59,208 nucleotides of DNA from Limibacterium fermenti. Lineage in GTDB: Bacteria; Bacteroidota; Bacteroidia; Bacteroidales; Dysgonomonadaceae. Below, in pieces: positions 53,721-59,208 of this stretch. Made by a program: the position numbers and the translations under genes. The stretch covers positions 1 through 59,208 of the forward strand of contig NZ_CP159487.1 of NCBI RefSeq assembly GCF_041902845.1. The letters are read 5' to 3'. The notes under the pieces were generated by a model. It was not told where the DNA came from, ran no database searches, and saw only the letters and a list, made by a program, of their open reading frames with translations. Within the stretch, counting starts at the first letter, position 1, and each line of letters starts with the position of its first letter.

Positions 53721-55552
53721 TTTTAATTTTAGGAGGAACCACCGAAGGCCGCCACGCCATAAAAGTTTGCGATGAAGCGGCGAAGCCCTACTTCTATTCC
53801 ACCAAAGGAAGCGGCCAAAAGGTGGAATGCGCTCACGGAACACATATCACCGGGGCGATGGACGAAGACCGGATGAGGACATTCTGCCACGAAAACGGTA
53901 TCCGTCTGCTCATCGATGCCGCGCACCCCTTCGCCGAGCTGCTACATCAAACCGTCGCCGATGTTTCCGAACAATCGGGCATTCCGGTGATTCGTTATGA
54001 ACGGCATTACCCCGACGAAAATGCCTATGTGGTTTGGTGCCACTCGTTCGACGAAGCGTTACGCTATTTAGCGGATAAAAACATCCCTAACCTGCTGGCT
54101 TTAACGGGAGTCAACACTATCGAGAAGCTCAAACCTTACTGGCTTTCGCATCCCTGCCGGTTCCGCATTTTAGACCGCAACGAATCGCGGCAAAAAGCCG
54201 CCGGACAAGGGTTCCCTTCCTCGCAACTGGTTTACTACGGACAGGAAAGCGACGAAGAACTGCTCCGGCGCCTCCGGCCTGCGGCGGTCATCACCAAAGA
54301 AAGCGGCGAATCGGGCGGCTTTGAAGAGAAGATTGCGGCTGCCCAACGCTTGCAAATCCCCGTTATTGCCGTCAGGCGCCCTCCCCTATCCGATGAATTC
54401 ATTCCGGTGTACGGGGAAAACGGATTAAGGAAGATGATCGAAAGGATATTGCCTGAGTTCTTCCCCTTAAAAACAGGTTATACGACCGGCACCTGCGCCA
54501 CGGCGGCAACCAAAGCGGCATTGATCGCCCTGCTTTCGGGGGCGTCGGTCGAAGAGGTCCGCTTGTCTCTTCCCGGTGGCGAACCGATACGTATGGCTAT
54601 CCGGCAGACCGACTTCGAAGAGGACGCAGTGACGTGCCGTGTCGTAAAAGATGCGGGCGACGATCCCGATGTAACCCACAACCATGTCATCCAAAGTACG
54701 GTCCGCCTCAACAACACCCATCGCGATATTGTTTTTCTTCAAGGGAAAGGTGTGGGGCGGGTCACCTTGCCCGGCTTGGGCATCCCCATCGGCGAACCCG
54801 CCATCAATGAGACTCCCCGCAACATGATGCGCCACGAAGTGAGGGAGGTCTTGCGGCAGTATCATCCGCTGTCGGAAAAAGGCAAGATACCTATCGGTGT
54901 GGATATTACGGTATCGGTGCCGGAAGGCGAAAAGCTGGCGGCGAAAACATTCAATCCGAAATTAGGGATCGTAGGCGGCATTTCGATTATCGGCACCTCG
55001 GGCATTGTACGCCCTTTCTCGACCGATGCCTTTATCGATGCGATCCGGCGCGAAATGCAGGTAGCCAAAGCCGTTTCGGGGGAACATGTCGTTCTCAACA
55101 GCGGCGCGAAAAGCGAGAAAACGCTGAAAGCCCTCTATCCCGATTTGCCGCCGCAAGCCTTTATTCATTACGGGAACTTTGTCGGCGAAGCGATCCGGAT
55201 TGCCGCAGAGTTGGACTTCCCCCGGCTTACGCTGGGCATCATGATCGGTAAAGCCGTAAAGTTGGCGGAAGGCTCTTTAGATACGCACAGCAAACGCGGC
55301 ATCATGAATAAACCGTTTCTCGCAGAACTCGCCTTGTCGGCAGGATGCCCGCCTGCGGTACAAGAGGCGATAAGGGAAATAACTTTAGCGCGCCAACTGT
55401 GGGATATTATTCCGCGCGAACACTCCGCTTTTTTCGAAAAAATAGCCGCCGAATGCCGGCGCGTATGCGCCCCTCTTTTTCCCGACGCCCGGCTTTCCGT
55501 GCTATTGGTCGATGAAGAAGGAAAGACATACGAATCGCCGGTATCCGTGTAA
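53717..55552 (+). CDS. cbiD: Fusion of precorrin-6A reductase (CobK/CbiJ) and cobalt-precorrin-5B methyltransferase (CbiD)
   Basis: 611 aa. Residues 1-248 match CobK/CbiJ (ILGGTTEGRH, STKGSG, IDAAHPFAELL, ITKESGESGG), the NADPH-dependent reductase. Residues about 250-611 match CbiD (TGYTTGTCATAATKAAL from 253, VVKDAGDDPDVTHNH, GGISIIGTSGIVRPFS, NSGAKSEKTLK), which methylates C1 in the early-cobalt corrin route. The two steps are consecutive or nearly so, which explains the fusion. It overlaps the ABC ATPase gene by 4 bases and ends the operon. The other corrin-ring genes must lie outside the window. Confidence 0.95.
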   Translation: MILILGGTTEGRHAIKVCDEAAKPYFYSTKGSGQKVECAHGTHITGAMDEDRMRTFCHENGIRLLIDAAHPFAELLHQTVADVSEQSGIPVIRYERHYPDENAYVVWCHSFDEALRYLADKNIPNLLALTGVNTIEKLKPYWLSHPCRFRILDRNESRQKAAGQGFPSSQLVYYGQESDEELLRRLRPAAVITKESGESGGFEEKIAAAQRLQIPVIAVRRPPLSDEFIPVYGENGLRKMIERILPEFFPLKTGYTTGTCATAATKAALIALLSGASVEEVRLSLPGGEPIRMAIRQTDFEEDAVTCRVVKDAGDDPDVTHNHVIQSTVRLNNTHRDIVFLQGKGVGRVTLPGLGIPIGEPAINETPRNMMRHEVREVLRQYHPLSEKGKIPIGVDITVSVPEGEKLAAKTFNPKLGIVGGISIIGTSGIVRPFSTDAFIDAIRREMQVAKAVSGEHVVLNSGAKSEKTLKALYPDLPPQAFIHYGNFVGEAIRIAAELDFPRLTLGIMIGKAVKLAEGSLDTHSKRGIMNKPFLAELALSAGCPPAVQEAIREITLARQLWDIIPREHSAFFEKIAAECRRVCAPLFPDARLSVLLVDEEGKTYESPVSV

Positions 55553-55579
55553 TCATTTTTCACCCTTCCGGGACATTTA

Positions 55580-55611
55580 TTTGCATATTCACATTTTAAA
55601 TGTTAGTTTTG
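55580..55611 (+). promoter_or_regulatory. Strong promoter match overlapping a palindrome
   Basis: TTTG (55580-55583) and TAGTTTTG (55604-55611) match the Bacteroidetes -33 and -7 boxes with 20 bases between. The 13-base near-palindrome ACATTTTAAATGT (55591-55603) fills the spacer, and its reverse complement, ACATTTAAAATGT, is at 55623-55635. This looks like an operator pair for an autoregulated gene. The 242-base gap holds only the tiny ORF at 55643-55732. Confidence 0.6.
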
Positions 55612-55642
55612 CGGTATTATCCACATTTAAAATGTTAGTTTT

Positions 55643-55732
55643 ATGATAACTGAATATGACTTGGAGACTATTTCGCTCCACGCCTCCGAACGAAAGATTC
55701 ACGTAATCAATATTATCAACTGGGTGCTATAA
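55643..55732 (+). CDS. 29-residue ORF behind a strong promoter, possible gene remnant
   Basis: ATG at 55643 gives MITEYDLETISLHASERKIH followed by VINIINWVL and TAA. It begins 32 bases after the -7 box. Nothing in it is recognised. The regular layout (promoter, paired palindromes, ATG at once) suggests the surviving start of a truncated gene, such as a small regulator or antitoxin. A real small protein cannot be excluded. Confidence 0.3.
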   Translation: MITEYDLETISLHASERKIHVINIINWVL

Positions 55733-55794
55733 CTTTTCTTTCCAATATTTGATCGGCAAATCTCCGGACTTGTGCCAATGTCTTCACTTACACT

Positions 55795-56649
55795 TTATAA
55801 TATTTCCTCCGCAACCTGATTGAAATACTCGATCGATTGCTTTATCTGCGGTAAATTGTTTTCCCAGTCGGCTTCATATTCTATGGTGAAATAGCCCTTG
55901 AAGTGTTGCCGCTTGAGCTCCTGCATCATATCCTTTACATTCAGGACACCCGTTCCCCATACCACATCTTCCAGGGTTCCGTCCTCTCCTTTAGGGGCAA
56001 TATCCTTAAAATGCAACGAAACGATTCGTCCTTCCAATTGTTTGAGGGCCGATACAGGCTCTATGTTCATCCTTTTGTAATGACCTACATCGGCACAAGC
56101 GCCTAACAACGGAGCTCTTTGACCGATGTTCTCCAGCAATATCTCCGGCTTCCAATACGAATTTTCATTCGGATGATTATGGGTCGCGACTTTTATGCGG
56201 TATTTCTTAGCCAGGGCTTCCACCACGTCCCAATCTTCACGGGCAGGCTCGGCGCTGATAAACTCCATCTTCATCTTTTTGGCAAAAGAAAATACAGCCT
56301 CCCATTCTTCCCGGTTAGCGACCCAAACCCCTGAAGAAACGATCCGGATATTCCTTTTCTTTGCTTCCTGCCTGAGCTTTTTTTGTTGCCCGTCATTCAA
56401 CTGGTAGCCGAAAACATCGTCCCCGAAGCCGTTTCCGAGTTTTTGTCCGGGATAGATTTCGATAAAGCGGATTCCCAAATCCTGCGTTTTATCCAATGAT
56501 TCCATGACTGAAAACAAATGGAAAGTATACGATTGCATGGAAAGGTGCCACCCCTGTTTATCCGCCTTTGTTTGATTCTTGTGCTGCGCACAGGCCGTAC
56601 CCGATAAAAGGCACGCCAGAACGATTATTAAAGTTTTTGTTGTTTTCAT
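55795..56649 (-). CDS. Secreted sugar-phosphate-isomerase-like TIM-barrel protein
   Basis: 284 aa from MKTTKTLIIVLACLLSG, which begins an export signal ending TACAQ (lipid attachment at Cys is possible but the box is weak). The body is a xylose-isomerase-like (AP_endonuc_2) barrel with metal-site residues in IRFIEIYPGQ, ISAEPAR, VATHNHPNE, GACADVGHYKR, VSLHFKDIA and YFTIEYEADW. Exported members of this family in Bacteroidetes are linked to sugar modification with Gfo/Idh oxidoreductases, such as lyases acting on 3-keto-glycosides. The Gfo/Idh-type gene at 57751 supports that idea, though the PIN module lies between them. Confidence 0.87.
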   Translation of the reverse strand: MKTTKTLIIVLACLLSGTACAQHKNQTKADKQGWHLSMQSYTFHLFSVMESLDKTQDLGIRFIEIYPGQKLGNGFGDDVFGYQLNDGQQKKLRQEAKKRNIRIVSSGVWVANREEWEAVFSFAKKMKMEFISAEPAREDWDVVEALAKKYRIKVATHNHPNENSYWKPEILLENIGQRAPLLGACADVGHYKRMNIEPVSALKQLEGRIVSLHFKDIAPKGEDGTLEDVVWGTGVLNVKDMMQELKRQHFKGYFTIEYEADWENNLPQIKQSIEYFNQVAEEIL

Positions 56650-56696
56650 ATTGTTTAAAATTTTATTGTATTCCAATCAAAGAGCGACATCATCGA

Positions 56697-56719
56697 AGGC
56701 ACTATTATTTATAGTGCCT
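56697..56719. repeat. Perfect 9-base-stem hairpin
   Basis: AGGCACTAT (56697-56705) and ATAGTGCCT (56711-56719) with a 5-base loop, followed on the plus strand by C and eight A. It lies 48 bases upstream of the TIM-barrel start, next to the terminator at 56721-56766. Confidence 0.45.
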
Positions 56720-56720
56720 C

Positions 56721-56766
56721 AAAAAAAACGTGCAAACTCAAATCAATTGGTTTACACGTTTTTTTT
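56721..56766 (-). terminator. Bidirectional-looking intrinsic terminator after the PIN toxin gene
   Basis: AAAAAAAACGTGCAAAC (56721-56737) pairs with GTTTACACGTTTTTTTT (56750-56766) with one mismatch. On the minus strand the stem ends in a run of U, so it would stop transcription of the PIN pair 55 bases after its stop codon and insulate the TIM-barrel gene. Confidence 0.78.
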
Positions 56767-56821
56767 GTAATTATCCGGGTTCCGGATGCTCCCTATTTTT
56801 ATTCTCTTATTTACTCACTTC

Positions 56822-57253
56822 TCACCTCCTGTTTAAGATAAAATCCAAACCCTGCTCGGTGTAATTCTGAAACTCGTGGTCGGAAGAAATGAGCGGTATC
56901 CGGTCGGCAATAGCCTGAGCAATGATAGCATGGTCATTCATGTCTTTATGGTCTTCCGCAATTTGCAACGATTTATATGCCTTGAAATGACAGGCATTAA
57001 AATAGACAATCTCCAAACCGTTGTCTTCTATAAGCGATTTTAGTATATCGTTCTCACACTTGTAATGGCTGTCGAACTTCTTATACTTCAATTTTCCGAT
57101 GCGAAACAAAAAAAGAAGCTCCTGCACGGCAAAATTACTGGCATACAAAATAGACGAATAATCTTTGAGTTTGGTCCATACATTGACATCCATCTCTTCG
57201 AATTGCTTTCCTAAAAGAAAGATTAATATATTCGTATCCAAATAATACCGCAT
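56822..57253 (-). CDS. PIN-domain toxin (VapC-like)
   Basis: 143 aa. The PIN acidic residues are visible: Asp6 in YYLDTNILIF, the Glu of FAVQELLFLFR, and Asp residues of HKDMNDHAIIAQAIA and LISSDHEF near the C-terminus. Such proteins are Mg-dependent ribonucleases that cut tRNA or rRNA. It begins 4 bases after the antitoxin gene. Confidence 0.9.
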   Translation of the reverse strand: MRYYLDTNILIFLLGKQFEEMDVNVWTKLKDYSSILYASNFAVQELLFLFRIGKLKYKKFDSHYKCENDILKSLIEDNGLEIVYFNACHFKAYKSLQIAEDHKDMNDHAIIAQAIADRIPLISSDHEFQNYTEQGLDFILNRR

Positions 57254-57257
57254 GCGA

Positions 57258-57464
57258 TTATTCCAAGATAGCGTCCATATCTACAATCTCTAAAATGCCG
57301 TGAGGATATTTTTCCCAGAATAATTCCACTTTTGATTTCGGCCTGTCTTCCGGTTCTTTCATCCCTTGTTCTTCCATTTCCCTTATCACCTCAGCAGCGC
57401 TCTTCCATGTTTTCTTTCCAACTACCGGCTTTTCTCCTGTATTTTTCTTTGTTGTATCCATCAT
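57258..57464 (-). CDS. Antitoxin of the PIN-domain pair
   Basis: 68 aa (a second ATG one codon later is equally possible). It is a short charged protein (KKTWKSAAEVIREMEEQGMK) ending in a PIN-inhibitor-like acidic/hydrophobic tail (GILEIVDMDAILE). No DNA-binding domain is recognised with confidence. Its position directly before the PIN gene and behind its own promoter defines it as the antitoxin. Confidence 0.72.
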   Translation of the reverse strand: MMDTTKKNTGEKPVVGKKTWKSAAEVIREMEEQGMKEPEDRPKSKVELFWEKYPHGILEIVDMDAILE

Positions 57465-57504
57465 TGTTTCTCCTTACTCTTTGTTTGCAAAATCAATAAC
57501 ACGC

Positions 57505-57537
57505 AAAGTTACAAATAATTTTCAGAAGAAAGCAAAA
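57505..57537 (-). promoter_or_regulatory. Promoter of the PIN toxin-antitoxin pair
   Basis: On the minus strand TAACTTTG (57505-57512) fits TAnnTTTG and TTTG (57534-57537) is 21 bases upstream, an almost ideal Bacteroidetes promoter. It lies 41 bases before the antitoxin start. The remaining gap to 57710 has no gene; it includes the copy of a 16-base inverted repeat at 57633-57648. Confidence 0.65.
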
Positions 57538-57710
57538 ATGAAAATAAAGAAGCCGGGAATAAAAAATTCAGAAGCGGGGAGTTCGCTGGAAAGGCACAAA
57601 ATTGTACAACCCGCCGACTGCCGAAAACGGATAAACGTGTAAACCAATATGTCAAAGAACTCTTTTGACTTTATTTTCAGTAAAATATTTTGTATTTATT
57701 CTTACTGGTA

Positions 57711-57742
57711 CCCCTGACGAATCTCTGAATTTTCGTCAGGGG
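57711..57742 (-). terminator. Hairpin after the Gfo/Idh gene
   Basis: CCCCTGACGAA (57711-57721) pairs perfectly with TTCGTCAGGGG (57732-57742) around a 10-base loop, directly downstream of the stop codon at 57751. The U-run on the minus strand is poor, but the position and the 11-base stem fit a terminator or 3'-protecting structure. Confidence 0.7.
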
Positions 57743-57750
57743 CGTATATC

Positions 57751-59208
57751 CTATTTAGGCATATCGGGAAGCGAAAACCCGTTCTCATAGGTATGCCGGA
57801 TCCATTCGTTTGCCATCTCCAACGCATTGAAGTCGGCAAACCGCCGGTCGAATTTCGGATCGCCGTCAATCACCGCATATTCATCCACGGTTACGATTTT
57901 GATCGTATCGTTCGGGGATATATTGGTGAAACGCATGTTCTCCCCGTCCCATTCCAGCTCCCGGTGCAACCCCTGCAATCCCGAAAGCCGTACCGCCAGT
58001 ACGCCCATAACCACCATTTCGTTGAAAGGCCCCGAAAATCCGAAGTTCGACGAAGCTTCCCGCCTGTTTGCCGGTGATTCCTTGCAAGCCCTTATCCAAT
58101 CCTGTTCATGGGCATTGGTGTCCCAGATATTCCCGTTGCCGCCCTTGACACGCGCCAGGGTCGGTTCCGGTTGTTTAAAATCTTCCATCTTTGATGTAGG
58201 CAATAAGGTCGGATTCATTCCATAGCAACCGGTCATGATCTTCCCTTTCGTTCCTACCAAAATAATACCTCCGTTGGAATCACCCATCATCTCCCCGTCT
58301 TTCAATTCTTCCGGACGGTCGGGAAGCAATCCCCCGTCATACCAGTAAACCGTCAATTCCGGCATGTTCACCTTTCCGGCGGCCGGGCGTGCAGGGAACC
58401 GGTACTTTACGATTTGTGCCTGGGGCGGGGAATACAGGTTGGACAACGTTGAACTGGCCGATACGCCGACCGGGTATTTCAAGTCCAGGGCCCAATACAG
58501 GGGATCCATGATATGGCAGGCCATATCCCCCAGCGCGCCGGTACCGAAATCCCAAAAGCCGCGCCAGTTCCACGGTGTGTACGCCGGATCGTACGGGCGT
58601 TTTTTTGCCGGCCCCACAAACAAATCCCAATCCAGTGTCGAAGGAACCGGCACGCCTCCTTTGGGTTCGGCCAATCCTTGCGGCCAGATGGGACGGTCGG
58701 TCCAGCAATGGGCTTCGTATACGTCGCCGATGATTCCCGATTTCACCCATTCGGCTACCTGCCGGCACCAGTCGAAGGAGTTGCCCTGGTTGCCCATTTG
58801 AGTGGCGACTTTGTATTTCTGCGACAGTTTTGTAAGCAGCCTTGACTCATAGACGGAGTGCGTCAGCGGTTTTTGCACATAGGTATGTTTCCCCAGGGTG
58901 ATGGCATGGGCCGCTACCCCCGCATGGGTATGGTCGGGAGTAGCCACCAGGACGGCATCGATGGAGTTACCCATTTCCTCGAACATAACCCGCCAGTCCT
59001 TATAGCGTTTGGCTTTGGGGAAATCGTTGAATGTTTTCGAGGCGTATCTCCAGTCCACATCGCATAAGGCGATGATGTTTTCGGTTTTCATGTTTGCCAG
59101 GTTGCGGCGACCCATCCCCCCGATACCGATACCGGCAATGTTCAGTTTATCACTCGGGGAGGTATACCCCCGTGCCTTTCCCAATATCGTGTTGGGAACA
59201 ATGGTAAG
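57751..59208 (-). CDS. Gfo/Idh/MocA-family oxidoreductase, exported type (5' end outside window)
   Basis: At least 485 aa; the frame stays open to the window edge (LTIVPNTILGKARGYTSPSD before the enzyme fold), so the true start with a probable Tat signal is outside. The Rossmann NAD(P) motif is AGIGIGGMGRRN, followed by ALCDVDWRY, VATPDHTHAGVA and the EKP-type motif here as VQKPLTHSVYE. GNFG-type blocks MGNQGNS, FWDFGTGALGDMACHIMDP and HEQDWIRACKES are typical of exported Bacteroidetes members. They oxidise or reduce a sugar hydroxyl using a bound cofactor. The gene lies upstream of the secreted TIM barrel and may act on the same substrate. Confidence 0.9.
   Translation of the reverse strand, partial: LTIVPNTILGKARGYTSPSDKLNIAGIGIGGMGRRNLANMKTENIIALCDVDWRYASKTFNDFPKAKRYKDWRVMFEEMGNSIDAVLVATPDHTHAGVAAHAITLGKHTYVQKPLTHSVYESRLLTKLSQKYKVATQMGNQGNSFDWCRQVAEWVKSGIIGDVYEAHCWTDRPIWPQGLAEPKGGVPVPSTLDWDLFVGPAKKRPYDPAYTPWNWRGFWDFGTGALGDMACHIMDPLYWALDLKYPVGVSASSTLSNLYSPPQAQIVKYRFPARPAAGKVNMPELTVYWYDGGLLPDRPEELKDGEMMGDSNGGIILVGTKGKIMTGCYGMNPTLLPTSKMEDFKQPEPTLARVKGGNGNIWDTNAHEQDWIRACKESPANRREASSNFGFSGPFNEMVVMGVLAVRLSGLQGLHRELEWDGENMRFTNISPNDTIKIVTVDEYAVIDGDPKFDRRFADFNALEMANEWIRHTYENGFSLPDMPK

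Larger units (their letters stand above)
56746..57648. repeat. 16-base inverted repeats flanking the PIN module
   Basis: ATTGGTTTACACGTTT at 56746-56761 is the exact reverse complement of AAACGTGTAAACCAAT at 57633-57648. The pair encloses the PIN toxin-antitoxin genes, their promoter and terminator arm. They could be ends of a small mobile cassette or two copies of a terminator sequence. Confidence 0.6.

Noticed and set aside
1..59208. rRNA, tRNA genes, integrases or transposases
   Set aside because: None was recognised on either strand when reading the gaps and ORFs; a covariance search was not possible here.

Overview
The window reads as chromosome of a Bacteroidales bacterium (Bacteroides/Parabacteroides/Dysgonomonas-like). 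The support is a SusC/SusD pair, many surface lipoproteins with LxxC lipoboxes, a PorV/PorQ-type barrel and a subtilisin with a type IX-like C-terminal tail, HmuY and CobN/HmuS proteins, and repeated matches to the Bacteroidetes promoter (-7 TAnnTTTG, -33 TTTG). Both ends cut a gene. No rRNA, tRNA, CRISPR array or complete insertion sequence was seen.

Layout. (1) 1-17.6 kb, all minus strand: a polysaccharide-utilisation locus. In transcription order it holds a DUF4434 protein, a sugar-porter MFS transporter, an AGE-family sugar epimerase, SusC, SusD, two carbohydrate-binding-type lipoproteins, a secreted endonuclease/exonuclease/phosphatase-fold enzyme, a 707-aa lipoprotein of unknown family, two DUF4855 proteins and the first 19 codons of a Tat-exported protein. 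No gene is a classical glycoside hydrolase recognisable by eye. The part left of about 13.8 kb is clearly more AT-rich. (2) 17.9-18.5 kb: a RelB/YoeB-type toxin-antitoxin pair whose toxin is frameshifted. (3) 18.6-22.8 kb: an old-yellow-enzyme, SDR and MFS operon divergent from an AraC regulator. (4) 22.8-35.5 kb: a nine-gene minus-strand cluster of membrane fusion gene, DUF4857, OB-fold-like lipoprotein, PepSY protein, TonB receptor, DUF4876, DUF6850, subtilisin and PorV/Q-like barrel. The first gene looks like a flavin-reductase lipoprotein fragment joined to a permease. (5) 35.5-36.0 kb: an intact YoeB/RelB-type pair. (6) 36.1-41.9 kb: an RND efflux operon. (7) 42.3-55.6 kb, plus strand: a cobalamin riboswitch followed by a TonB receptor, an HmuY-like lipoprotein and a membrane-anchored CobN/HmuS chelatase; then, after a tandem-repeat block, CbiL, a BtuFCD/HmuTUV-like ABC importer and a CobK-CbiD fusion. 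(8) 55.6-59.2 kb: an operator-like palindrome pair with a tiny ORF, a secreted sugar-isomerase-like TIM barrel, a PIN toxin-antitoxin pair and a 5'-truncated Gfo/Idh/MocA oxidoreductase.

The most interesting parts are regions 4 and 7. Region 7 has the gene content of the haem-uptake set hmuRYSTUV, but it sits under a B12 riboswitch and is interleaved with corrin-ring biosynthesis genes, and its chelatase carries membrane anchors at both ends. Region 4 is a conserved-looking, functionally undefined envelope system that seems to have suffered a deletion at its head. Functional names rest on motif recognition by eye; no database search was run.
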